Assembly (NCBI RefSeq): GCF_021730445.1
Contig: NZ_JADNRM010000001.1
Location: 85,848 to 149,847 of the forward strand
Source of the DNA: Phocaeicola faecalis
GTDB lineage: Bacteria > Bacteroidota > Bacteroidia > Bacteroidales > Bacteroidaceae
Direction of reading: 5' to 3'
Length of the DNA: 64,000 nucleotides
Shown: positions 8,135 to 15,715 of the stretch, piece after piece
How the letters are laid out: the number at the start of each line of letters is the position of its first letter
Position numbering within the stretch: the stretch's first letter is position 1
The notes under the pieces: model-generated
Seen by the model: the letters and a program-made list of their open reading frames with translations, nothing else
Database searches by the model: none
What the model was told of the DNA's origin: nothing
Program-made: the position numbers and the translations under genes

Positions 8135-8285
8135 AGGGGATGCTTCAAAACTCCGATAGTGCTATCAATTATTCTGTCATTCTGAGCAAAAGCGAAGAAT
8201 CTGTACACACAAAGTGATTGAAAACAGATCCTTCACTAGCGTTCAGGATGACAAAATAATAGAACATTTTAGTTTTGACCCTGCT
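8135..8285. repeat. Nested inverted-repeat element B
   Basis: The inner core matches elements A and C: TGTCATTCTGAG (8175-8186) faces TCAGGATGACA (8243-8253), and GAAGAATCTGT (8194-8204) faces ACAGATCCTTC (8224-8234). The outer arms TCAAAACT (8145-8152) and AGTTTTGA (8271-8278) differ from those of element A. It lies between the convergent ends of the PNPOx-like and Crp-like genes, reaching the Crp stop codon, and probably ends both transcripts. Confidence 0.65.
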
Positions 8286-8857
8286 TATTGATATGCATCA
8301 GAAATCTCTTTCAATAACCGGTTCAGGCTTCTGATATCAATTCCCAAATAGGAAGCCATATCTGCTTTTGACAGATTCAATCCTTGCCTTTTTTCTATCG
8401 TAAGCAGTTTCGTCAACGCATATTTTATGGGATATAACTGTTGATACACAGCCCGGCTGCTTGTATTAATCATTCTTTCTGCCATTTCGGACAACAATAT
8501 CCGGCAAAATTGAAAGTTTGTATCGCAAAGGTGATTAAAGAAAGAAGCCGGGAAACTGTAAACCTGTACGTCGGACATAGCTTCTACTGTATTGAAACAA
8601 GGCGATTTTCGGAGCGCCTCTGCTTCCCCGACTATTTCGCCCTCGCCAAAAAACTCAAAGGTGTAGCTTTTTCCATTTTCTTCATCATGGTAGCATTTGG
8701 CGATTCCAGCTTTTATAATAAAAACTTTATAATACGTTTCACCTTGTTTATATAGAAGTTCGCCTTTTGCGAATTTTCTACATACGATATTACTTTCCGT
8801 CTGTTTTTCATACAGGCTTTCGATGAAAGATAAAAGTAGCGTATTGGTGCGTAGCAT
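8285..8857 (-). CDS. Crp/Fnr-family transcriptional regulator
   Basis: A 190-residue regulator. Residues about 20-115 form the cyclic-nucleotide-binding fold (ELLYKQGETYYKVFIIKAG, then GEGEIVGEAEAL). Residues about 140-185 are a helix-turn-helix (LSKADMASYLGIDIRSLNRL). There are no Fnr-type cysteines for an Fe-S cluster, so it is not an oxygen sensor of that kind. It is transcribed divergently from a HAD phosphatase gene 89 bases away, a likely regulatory target; the effector is unknown. Confidence 0.88.
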   Translation of the reverse strand: MLRTNTLLLSFIESLYEKQTESNIVCRKFAKGELLYKQGETYYKVFIIKAGIAKCYHDEENGKSYTFEFFGEGEIVGEAEALRKSPCFNTVEAMSDVQVYSFPASFFNHLCDTNFQFCRILLSEMAERMINTSSRAVYQQLYPIKYALTKLLTIEKRQGLNLSKADMASYLGIDIRSLNRLLKEISDAYQ

Positions 8858-8910
8858 AATTTTTTTATACGGTTAGGACATTTGTCCTTTTATAGAGTTG
8901 ATTTTCGAGA

Positions 8911-8918
8911 TATCTTTG
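8911..8918 (+). promoter_or_regulatory. -7 element (TATCTTTG) of the HAD gene
   Basis: TATCTTTG lies 28 bases before the ATG at 8947, in the 89-bp space shared with the divergent Crp-type regulator. Confidence 0.55.
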
Positions 8919-8946
8919 CCGCCAAAGATAATAAAAGTAACCGAAA

Positions 8947-9648
8947 ATGGACCTTGATATAAACGATAAAATAAATGTAATAGCATTCGATGCGGATGAC
9001 ACATTGTGGAGAGAACTTGATAATTATGAGCTTTTTGAACATACCTATTGCTGCATTTTGAAGCAATATTATTCCGAGGAACAGGCCATGCGGATGTTGC
9101 AGGAAACAGAGAAGAGAAATATCCCTTTTTATGGTTATGGGCTGAAGAGTGTCATGCTGAGTATGGTTGAAACGTTGTGCAACGCGAACAATAATGTTGT
9201 CAATCCCCACTGCATAAAAAAGATAATCGAGTTTGGGCAAACCTTGATGAAACAACCGGTTGAACTGCTGGCAGGGGTTGAGGAAGTCTTGCAACAGTTA
9301 AGTGGAAATTACAAGTTGGCATTGGCTACGAAAGGAGATTTGCTGGACCAACAGAGGAAAGTTGAAAAATCAGGTTTGCAGCATCTCTTCTCACATATAG
9401 AAATCATGAGCCATAAAAATAAAGATGAGTATAAACAATTGTGTAAAAAATTAGATTGCTCTCCGGAAAACTTCCTGATGGTAGGCAATTCTCTTAAATC
9501 AGATATTTTGCCTGTTATAGAACTTGGGGGGTATGCCGTTCATATTCCTTATCACATAACATGGGTAGAGGAACGTTATGACGAAAAGTTTACGCATCCC
9601 CGTTTGTTTCAACTATCCGATATAAAAGAGGTGTTAACTATTTTGTAG
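8947..9648 (+). CDS. HAD-family hydrolase
   Basis: A 233-residue haloacid-dehalogenase-like phosphatase. Motif I is FDADDTLW with D15 as nucleophile and D17 as acid/base. Motif II is the LALATKGDLLDQQRK region, and motif IV is MVGNSLKSDILP. The helical cap between motifs I and II is that of subclass C1 (YjjG/phosphoglycolate phosphatase-like). It acts on small phosphorylated metabolites, but the substrate cannot be read from the sequence. The second D of DADD is the usual acid/base position, so the enzyme looks intact. Confidence 0.85.
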   Translation: MDLDINDKINVIAFDADDTLWRELDNYELFEHTYCCILKQYYSEEQAMRMLQETEKRNIPFYGYGLKSVMLSMVETLCNANNNVVNPHCIKKIIEFGQTLMKQPVELLAGVEEVLQQLSGNYKLALATKGDLLDQQRKVEKSGLQHLFSHIEIMSHKNKDEYKQLCKKLDCSPENFLMVGNSLKSDILPVIELGGYAVHIPYHITWVEERYDEKFTHPRLFQLSDIKEVLTIL

Positions 9649-9754
9649 TATCAAGCAAAGCTTTCATGGGAATCTGTTAAAACTCGGATAATGTTTTCGT
9701 ATAGCCTGTCATGACAATAGCATACCGCCCTCATTATTTTCGGTCGGATACAGA

Positions 9755-10510
9755 TTAAATAACAGTATATGAACCTTTGGGCCAATGTGTGTTTACATAC
9801 TCCAGTTTACTGTCTTCCGTCACAAGATAGTCTATCTCATCCAAGGAAGCAATTGTATAAGGTTCGGCCCTATTCAGTTTATTGCCATCAGCCAGTACCA
9901 CCCTTTTTCGTGAGCGCTCCAACATAAGCCGTTTAAGCATTATTTCCTCTCTGTCACTGGCAGGAATTGTCAGTCCCAGTTGCGGATGGACGCTATAAAC
10001 CCCTAACAGTAACCAATCCGGACGTACCATTTGCAACGCTTGCCAGACCGGATTTCCTATGGCGACTTGGGCAGACGGAAAAACTTTCCCACCTAAAAAG
10101 TTTAATTCCAACTTAGGATGCTCTAATAAAGCATCGACTATTGGAAAACTGTTAGTATATACGATCAGTTCCATATCTTTGGGTAATTGACGTGCAACTT
10201 CCAAATTGGACGTACCGCCATCTATTAAGATGATATCTCCCGGACGAAATAGCGGAATAACCTTTGCTGCCATTTCCCGTTTACCGGCAATAGCCGTATT
10301 CATTCTACCGGTAAATTCGAATGGAATCCCCGACTTTGCAATTGCCCCACCATGAACCTTGGTTAATATTCCACGTTCATCCAGTTCTGTTATATCACGG
10401 CGTAAAGTATCATCGGATACTCCTAATTCTGTACTCAAAGCCGAAATATAGACTCTATAATTTTGGCTTATCTGGTTGATGATATACTGATGTCTTTCTT
10501 CTTTTAGCAT
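9755..10510 (-). CDS. DeoR/GlpR-family transcriptional regulator
   Basis: A 251-residue regulator of sugar metabolism. Residues 6-60 form a winged helix-turn-helix (VYISALSTELGVSDDTLRRD, then GILTKVHGGA). Residues 75-235 are the sugar-phosphate sensor domain (IILIDGGTSNLEVARQLP, VLADGNKLN). It is transcribed away from a deoxyribonucleotidase gene 229 bases off; no sugar operon lies beside it, so its target is unclear. The promoter is the -7 element at 10544-10551 on this strand. Confidence 0.88.
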   Translation of the reverse strand: MLKEERHQYIINQISQNYRVYISALSTELGVSDDTLRRDITELDERGILTKVHGGAIAKSGIPFEFTGRMNTAIAGKREMAAKVIPLFRPGDIILIDGGTSNLEVARQLPKDMELIVYTNSFPIVDALLEHPKLELNFLGGKVFPSAQVAIGNPVWQALQMVRPDWLLLGVYSVHPQLGLTIPASDREEIMLKRLMLERSRKRVVLADGNKLNRAEPYTIASLDEIDYLVTEDSKLEYVNTHWPKGSYTVI

Positions 10511-10543
10511 GATTTATAGGAGATAATATGTTGCATATATCCG

Positions 10544-10551
10544 CAAAGTTA
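10544..10551 (-). promoter_or_regulatory. -7 element (TAACTTTG) of the DeoR-type gene
   Basis: The reverse strand reads TAACTTTG here, about 34 bases before the ATG at 10510. Confidence 0.55.
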
Positions 10552-10739
10552 ACTATATTTCGATAGAAATACTAAGATTTTCGAGCTTTTTTATCTGTAT
10601 TTGCGATTTTATGCAATTTATTATTGATAGGTATCATAAAAACCGAATCATAGAAATAAAATCCGCATTCCTGTAAAGTGAGGAAACGAATATTTCTGAC
10701 TTATAAAACAAACTTTAATCATTAATAAATCTAAAAAGT

Positions 10740-11255
10740 ATGAAGCAAAAAGTATTAGTTGACATGGATGGTGTTCTTGCTGATGTGTATGCTCAGTTTA
10801 TTGAAATGGAGTATAGAGAAACAGGAAGAAAGTTAGAGTTGGAAAGTCTGATGGGCAAAACAGAAACTGAGGCTTTTCCCTCTTTGTACAGACACGTGAA
10901 TTATCCGGGATTTTTTAGAACGGCTCCCCTTATGCCCGACAGTGTGGAAGGACTAAAATATCTGAATGACAAGTATCATGTATTAATCGTTTCTTCTGCT
11001 ACCGAATTTCCTTTAAGTTTGACAGAGAAACAAGCTTGGCTGAATGAGAACTTTCCATTTATTACGTGGAAACAAATGATTTTTTGCGGACTCAAAGAGA
11101 GTATTCAGGGAGATATTATGATTGATGACCACCCTAAAAACCTCAATTTCTTTCATGGAAGAAAATTAATCTTCACCCAACCTCATAATGTGAAAATAAT
11201 GGAGCCTGATTACCAAAGAGTGTCAGGATGGCTGGAGATAATGAATGTATTGTAG
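10740..11255 (+). CDS. 5'(3')-deoxyribonucleotidase-like HAD phosphatase
   Basis: A 171-residue HAD-type phosphatase of the NT5C family. The catalytic motif DMDGVLADV begins at D8, with D10 as general acid. The cap, the LIVSSATEFP strand with its SS-A motif II, and DIMIDDHPKNL as motif IV all fit. The family removes phosphate from deoxynucleoside monophosphates. Length and motif order are normal. The gene stands alone, divergent from a DeoR-type regulator. Confidence 0.85.
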   Translation: MKQKVLVDMDGVLADVYAQFIEMEYRETGRKLELESLMGKTETEAFPSLYRHVNYPGFFRTAPLMPDSVEGLKYLNDKYHVLIVSSATEFPLSLTEKQAWLNENFPFITWKQMIFCGLKESIQGDIMIDDHPKNLNFFHGRKLIFTQPHNVKIMEPDYQRVSGWLEIMNVL

Positions 11256-11293
11256 AGAAATTTATCAATAGGATATGGAAGATCTTATTATGC

Positions 11294-11437
11294 TCAATCA
11301 ATTACCTTTAATACGACCTCATCCGGCTCAGTCTCTTTATCGGTAAGTACCGGCAAGGGATGCCCCGTGTCATGCTTCGTATTGCCGCCAGCGGCTTTCC
11401 AAAAGAGAGACGTAGGGAGTGGATGCTGCTTTGACAT
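11294..11437 (-). CDS. Small 47-residue ORF, unknown function
   Basis: A short frame starts at an ATG (11437) and ends with a TGA at 11294-11296. The product is acidic at its C-terminus (TDKETEPDEVVLKVID) and has a GGNTKHDTGHPLPVL centre. The composition is unlike random intergenic sequence, and the frame fits neatly between the nucleotidase gene and inverted-repeat element C. It could equally be the C-terminal remnant of a larger gene cut off at the element. I do not recognise it. Confidence 0.4.
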   Translation of the reverse strand: MSKQHPLPTSLFWKAAGGNTKHDTGHPLPVLTDKETEPDEVVLKVID

Positions 11438-11487
11438 GAAAATAACAAAGCAGTATTCAATTGAAAGACTAAAGCTTGAAAAACAAT

Positions 11488-11695
11488 AAAAAGAGACTGT
11501 CCAAAAAGATATATTGTGCTATCCTTTTGCTCTGTCATTAGCTTCGCTGACCCCTTGAAAGATTTTTTCATTAAGGTACGTTCTGAGTGTAACGAAGAAT
11601 CTGTTAACACAAAGTAGTGTATTCAGATTCTTCACGAAGTTCAGAATGACAAAATGATAGAGTTATCGACCTTTTTCGGACACCCTCTTTTAGTG
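11488..11695. repeat. Nested inverted-repeat element C, with an internal insertion
   Basis: The core strings GAAGAATCTGT (11594-11604), CAGATTCTTC (11624-11633) and TCAGAATGACA (11641-11651) match elements A and B. The left half is split: TCTGTCATT (11531-11539) is separated from CTGAG (11583) by 43 extra bases bounded by a TCATTA duplication (11535 and 11568). The outer arms AGAGACTGTCCAAAAAG and CTTTTTCGGACACCCTCT are imperfect complements, followed by TTTT. Confidence 0.65.
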
Positions 11696-11716
11696 ATTTT
11701 GTATATTAAATTAAAT

Positions 11717-12337
11717 CTACCACAACCCGGTTTCCGTTGTTTTAGAACATTCCAACTCCAATAATCCTTTTTTTGCATCGAGACCACCTCCGTACCCCGT
11801 GAGTTTATGATTGCTGCCGATTACCCGGTGGCAGGGAACAAAGATAGAGATAGGATTGGTGGCATTGGCCGATGCGACTGCACGCACAGCCTTCGGGTTA
11901 TGGATGCGGCGGGCAAGCTCGCCATAAGAGATGGTCGTTCCATAAGGTATTTTCATCAGCTCTTCCCATACGGTGCGTTGAAATTCCGAGCCGGTAAAGA
12001 CAACGGGAATGTCGAATATCTTACGATGTCCGGCAAAATATTCTTCGAGTTCCCCGATTGCCCGTTCGATGATGTCGGAAGTTCCTTCTTCGTACCTCGC
12101 ACCCAGATGCCGCTGTATGCGGCGGTCTATCATACCTCGCCGTTTCTCCACCATCCAATCGCAAATACACAGCTTGTCGCCGTAAGAACCGACCAGCATC
12201 TCGCCCACGGGCGATTGATACCGTGTAATCTTTATAGTTTCCATATTGTTCTGTTTATTGTTATAATATTCTTTCATACATATTTTGCATGGCCTGTATC
12301 CGGCTTGTAAGGCTTCCTCAAGCGTATCATAAAACAC
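11717..12337 (-). CDS. ogt: Methylated-DNA-protein-cysteine methyltransferase with an Ada-domain remnant
   Basis: The main body, starting METIKITRYQSPVG at 12244, is a complete O6-alkylguanine-DNA alkyltransferase of about 175 residues with the acceptor-cysteine motif PCHRVIG and the GYGGGL loop. It removes alkyl groups from O6 of guanine in a suicide reaction. The frame continues upstream to a GTG at 12337, adding FYDTLEEALQAGYRPCKICM. This is the second half of the Ada zinc-binding domain, with two of the four zinc cysteines. A TAG lies in frame before that, so the first half is missing or interrupted. Either the true start is 12244 and the Ada half is a fossil, or the Ada part is read from another start. 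Confidence 0.82.
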   Translation of the reverse strand: MFYDTLEEALQAGYRPCKICMKEYYNNKQNNMETIKITRYQSPVGEMLVGSYGDKLCICDWMVEKRRGMIDRRIQRHLGARYEEGTSDIIERAIGELEEYFAGHRKIFDIPVVFTGSEFQRTVWEELMKIPYGTTISYGELARRIHNPKAVRAVASANATNPISIFVPCHRVIGSNHKLTGYGGGLDAKKGLLELECSKTTETGLW

Positions 12338-12596
12338 AATGTTCTTTTCCAGAGGTTTTGCCTAATGCAAGCCACTTTTTTGAATGTAATGCCGAATTGC
12401 TGAAATTCGCACGGTTGCTAAATCGTGACCCTGTTTCTCGAATGCTCCGCTAAAAGTTTATTTCTCAGACGGTTGTATCAATCCGATGAAAATCTAAAAT
12501 AATAGCATCCTTCAGTTTTTGATATACCTTCAGCCGAAATGGTTAGAATTAAATGTATTATTATCCATAGGGGAATTGAAGAAAATTTTAGTATGC

Positions 12597-12950
12597 TTAA
12601 TCTTCCATACCTAAAATCTTTTTCATCATTGGTCGAAAATTATCTCCCCAACTTTCAAGCTGTCCGATGATGGGAATCAACGTTTTTCCCATTTCCGTAA
12701 TGGAATATTCTGTATGAGGCGGAAGCTCGGAAAATATCTTCTTTTCTATCATCCCATGCATTTCCAGTTCTTTCAATTGCTGATTGATGACGCGAGGACT
12801 GGCATCATCAAAGTGGCGATGTAATTCGCTTGGACGTTTGGGACCGTTGTTCAATTCCTGTATAATGCAACTTTTCCATTTTCCGCCAATCACTTCCATA
12901 GCAATTTTCACTCCACAATCAATATCGAAAGGTATTTTCTTTTCGTACAT
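12597..12950 (-). CDS. HxlR-family transcriptional regulator
   Basis: A 117-residue winged-helix regulator of the HxlR/MarR-like type. It shows the diagnostic VKIAMEVIGGKWKSCIIQEL helix, then GPKRPSELHRHFDDASPRVI (recognition helix) and the HTEYSITEMGKTL wing. Family members often sense redox or electrophiles through the early cysteine, and Cys12 is present here. It is divergent from the exported arginase-like gene, 165 bases away, which is its most likely target. Confidence 0.88.
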   Translation of the reverse strand: MYEKKIPFDIDCGVKIAMEVIGGKWKSCIIQELNNGPKRPSELHRHFDDASPRVINQQLKELEMHGMIEKKIFSELPPHTEYSITEMGKTLIPIIGQLESWGDNFRPMMKKILGMED

Positions 12951-12967
12951 AGAACATCGTTTTTTTG

Positions 12968-12975
12968 CAAATGTA
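12968..12975 (-). promoter_or_regulatory. -7 element (TACATTTG) of the HxlR-type gene
   Basis: The reverse strand reads TACATTTG 18 bases before the ATG at 12950, leaving a very short leader. Confidence 0.5.
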
Positions 12976-13086
12976 GCAATATTGGCATAAAATAGAAATA
13001 TCAGCAGAATACTATTTCATTTATAGGGATAAATTTATCAGTATATGAATAATTTCTCCCTACTTGTGCAATTGCTTACGACCGGC

Positions 13087-13094
13087 TAACTTTG
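13087..13094 (+). promoter_or_regulatory. -7 element (TAACTTTG) of the arginase-like gene
   Basis: TAACTTTG lies 22 bases before the ATG at 13116. An in-frame ATG-like start at 13092 would fall inside this element, which supports the 13116 start. Confidence 0.55.
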
Positions 13095-13115
13095 CTGGAA
13101 ACAAAACGAAATAAT

Positions 13116-14078
13116 ATGAAGAAATACCTATTATTAGCAGTATTATGTTTGGCATGTGTTTCTAATTATGCGCAAAAAAACAAATCAACAACTAAAAATA
13201 AAACGATGGAAAATAAAGTATCAACTATTCGCTTAATCTACCCTCAATGGCAAGGTGGAATGGTAGACCATTGGATGCCGGACATTCCGGCGGAAGATGC
13301 ATCAAGAGGATATTATCTGGGTGCTCAATTGCTCAATTTCCTTGCTCCGGAAAGTTCTCAGGAAACAATAGAAATACCGGTTTCGCTAGACATAAACGAC
13401 CGGCAAACAGACAAAGGGGTCAGTGCGCGAAGGGTTATCCTGAAACAAACTAAAGCAGCATTGGAAAAGCTCCGTGAAACCAATCCTGAGAAGATTGTAA
13501 CTTTAGGTGGAGAATGCTCGGTAAGTGTAGTTCCATTTACTTTTCTGGCTGGAAAATATCCTGATGATGTTGCTATTGTCTGGATTGACGCTCACCCTGA
13601 TGTGAATTTGCCATACGATAATTATAAAGGTTATCATGCGATGGCATTAACAGCATGTCTGGGAATGGGTGATGAAGAAATCATTCGTACTTTACCCGGA
13701 CGCTATGATGCCTCGAGAGCATTGATTGTCGGTGTCCGTTCATGGGACGACGGGATGAAAGAGCGTCAGAAAGAATTAGGTATAAAAGGGTTGTCACCAG
13801 AAGAGGTTGCCGAAGATAGTTCTGCTATCTTGGAATGGTTGAAAAGTACGGGAGTCTCAAAAGTGGTTATACATTTTGACCTGGATGTGTTGGATCCGGC
13901 TGAAATCATTGCAGGAGTAGGCGTTGAACCCGATGGAATGAAAATAAATGAAGTAGTCCGGGTGATTAATGATATTGCCTCAGAATATGATTTAGTAGGA
14001 CTCACCGTAGCTGAACCTATGCCTCGTGTTGCTATTAAAATCAGAAATATGCTCAATCAATTACCTCTAATAAAATAG
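13116..14078 (+). CDS. Exported arginase/agmatinase-family protein
   Basis: About 320 residues from the ATG at 13116. The N-terminus is a signal peptide (MKKYLLLAVLCLACVSNYAQ), so the enzyme should act in the periplasm, unlike ordinary cytoplasmic arginases. The ureohydrolase metal motifs are recognisable: DAHPDVN (DAHxD) and FDLDVLDPAE (DxDxxDP). The first motif, normally GGDH with a metal-binding His, reads GGECS, putting Cys in the ligand position. The family hydrolyses guanidino groups with two Mn ions; given the substitution, the substrate or activity may differ. It has its own promoter next to a divergent HxlR regulator and is followed by a long hairpin. Confidence 0.85.
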   Translation: MKKYLLLAVLCLACVSNYAQKNKSTTKNKTMENKVSTIRLIYPQWQGGMVDHWMPDIPAEDASRGYYLGAQLLNFLAPESSQETIEIPVSLDINDRQTDKGVSARRVILKQTKAALEKLRETNPEKIVTLGGECSVSVVPFTFLAGKYPDDVAIVWIDAHPDVNLPYDNYKGYHAMALTACLGMGDEEIIRTLPGRYDASRALIVGVRSWDDGMKERQKELGIKGLSPEEVAEDSSAILEWLKSTGVSKVVIHFDLDVLDPAEIIAGVGVEPDGMKINEVVRVINDIASEYDLVGLTVAEPMPRVAIKIRNMLNQLPLIK

Positions 14079-14085
14079 ACATAAA

Positions 14086-14150
14086 TTCTCCGAAAACTTC
14101 TGTTAAATAGAATCAACTATCAGTCGTTCGAAACGAAAGTTTTCGGAGAA
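14086..14150. terminator. Long hairpin after the arginase-like gene
   Basis: TTCTCCGAAAACTT (14086-14099) and AAGTTTTCGGAGAA (14137-14150) are perfect 14-bp complements. The 37-nt loop holds a smaller TCGTTTCGAACGA-like palindrome. It begins 8 bases after the stop codon. There is no strong T-run after it, so termination is probable but not certain. Confidence 0.55.
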
Positions 14151-14154
14151 ATAT

Positions 14155-14294
14155 AGAACCTGTTTAAATTTCCATCAGTATTGTCATACTAAGGAAACAA
14201 AATGAAAAATCTGAAAGCTGTTTACCGTTTCTTTGCGGTGCTCAGAAAGACACAGGCAAATGGTTTCCCCAATCAAATTTTTAACAGACTCTAA
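14155..14294. repeat. Inverted-repeat element E (diverged)
   Basis: The outer arms GAACCTGTTTAAATTT (14156-14171) and AAATTTTTAACAGACTC (14275-14291) are imperfect complements around 100 bp. The size and layout resemble elements A to C, but the inner core is not clearly shared. Confidence 0.4.
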
Positions 14295-14332
14295 ATAGGA
14301 TTCTGATATATCGCAAACAAAGTAAAATTGAA

Positions 14333-14926
14333 TTATCTTATAAGTCCATTTTTATGAAAATCATAAAACTCCTCAATCTTCTCCGGTGTATCGACTTTTA
14401 AAAGCAATAATAACTCACGGGTGAATTCCAAATATCCTGTCCCATTGGCTGTGACAATATTCTTATCACTTACGGCTTGTTTTTCTATGTATCCGGCATC
14501 ATTTGTATAACTCTCTCCTGCCCACTGTTTAAGATATGGAAGAGTATTACTGGTATGTTTCACCTCATTAAGAAAACCATGTGCACCCATAAAACAAGAT
14601 GCATTACAGATAGCACCTACTATTTTTCCCTGCTTCAAAGCATCTTGTACTAAGGGAGCCACTTGTTCCGCTTCCGGTGAATTCCACTGCAAACCGCCTA
14701 TCAAGATTAATGCAGCATAATCAATAGGCATTGTTTTAAAACTATAATCAGGGGTAACACGAAAACCACCCAGTGAATGCACTTCTTCTAAAGTAGGGGC
14801 TACAGTTTTTGTGACATATTTTATTTCACTACCCGGCATTAAACCGGCGTTTAGCGCACTGGAAAGGAAAGCAGCTTCCCAATCAGCGTAATCATTCAAT
14901 AAGATAAATAAGACTTCTTGTTTCAT
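14333..14926 (-). CDS. DJ-1/PfpI-family protein
   Basis: A 197-residue class I glutamine-amidotransferase-like protein. The nucleophile elbow is VGAICNASC with Cys107, and a conserved acidic residue lies near the start (NDYADWEAAF). The group is that of the YDR533C/PfpI/YajL chaperones, glyoxalases and peptidase-like proteins; which activity applies is unknown. It is the last gene of a three-gene minus-strand run: its ATG is 17 bases after the hydrolase stop codon, and 32 bases separate that gene from the NUDIX gene. Confidence 0.85.
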   Translation of the reverse strand: MKQEVLFILLNDYADWEAAFLSSALNAGLMPGSEIKYVTKTVAPTLEEVHSLGGFRVTPDYSFKTMPIDYAALILIGGLQWNSPEAEQVAPLVQDALKQGKIVGAICNASCFMGAHGFLNEVKHTSNTLPYLKQWAGESYTNDAGYIEKQAVSDKNIVTANGTGYLEFTRELLLLLKVDTPEKIEEFYDFHKNGLIR

Positions 14927-14943
14927 GTAACTTATTATTTTTG

Positions 14944-15684
14944 TTAGTGTTTTAAAAAATCGTACAGATAGTCCAGCATTATTTTATGCTGAACAAGCGT
15001 ACCTTTATTACCCATATCACTATGATTGATTTCATTTAGTTGGACAACTTTTATATGAAAATCCTTTTGTTCATCAGTACTCGGTATGACTCCATTATCT
15101 GCATCGTAATCACTTCCGCGGAGAGTATAGATACGAGGATTCTCCGTTCTAGGCATTATCATCCGCCGATGGTCAAGAGAAATAGCTTTTACTATCATAT
15201 CAGGATATTTTGTAGCAAAAAGCATAGTCATATCTCCACCATTGGAATGTCCTATCATACTTAGATTGCTCCAGTCAAGTTCAGGTTTTAACTTCTTAAA
15301 CTCACTTATGGTAAAAAGTATATTCTTCACACCTTGTTCCCAATTTGGCATTCTGGTTTTCATAAATTCTCCTTCCATAGCAAGTAAAGGATCGTCGGGT
15401 AGTTCATGTTGAATACTAATAACATAATATCCTTTTTCGGATAACGGACGTGTCAGACAAGAATATGATTTGTTTGATTGACTATTTTTATTACCATCAT
15501 ACCCATGATTGAAAATAATTATTTTAGTATGCTTATTAATATGTTTAGGCTGGTAAACAACTATTGGTATCGGACGGTTTCTACCTGAATCGTACAGACA
15601 AGTCGTAAACTCTGTTTGTGAAAAGAGTATTGAGCTTGCACCCCAAAGCATCGTTATACAGGCAATTATCTTTTTAAACTTCAT
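14944..15684 (-). CDS. Exported alpha/beta hydrolase
   Basis: A 246-residue hydrolase with a signal peptide (CITMLWGASSILFSQ). The nucleophile motif is MIGHSNGGD with Ser147, and the oxyanion-loop motif is FNHGYDGNKN near residue 59. It resembles the dienelactone hydrolase / PET-hydrolase-like exported esterases. The catalytic His is probably in NEINHSDMG near the C-terminus. It is the middle gene of the NUDIX, hydrolase and DJ-1 operon. The substrate is unknown. Confidence 0.82.
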   Translation of the reverse strand: MKFKKIIACITMLWGASSILFSQTEFTTCLYDSGRNRPIPIVVYQPKHINKHTKIIIFNHGYDGNKNSQSNKSYSCLTRPLSEKGYYVISIQHELPDDPLLAMEGEFMKTRMPNWEQGVKNILFTISEFKKLKPELDWSNLSMIGHSNGGDMTMLFATKYPDMIVKAISLDHRRMIMPRTENPRIYTLRGSDYDADNGVIPSTDEQKDFHIKVVQLNEINHSDMGNKGTLVQHKIMLDYLYDFLKH

Positions 15685-15715
15685 CTCCTATCTATTTATT
15701 GCAGATTAGATTTAT

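Noticed and set aside
11287-11312. The string ATGCTCAATCAATTACCT is also found at the end of the arginase-like gene (14049).
   Set aside because: The match is about 18 bases, ends on both sides without extension, and lies in A/T-rich sequence. A copied gene end is possible, but there is no further evidence.
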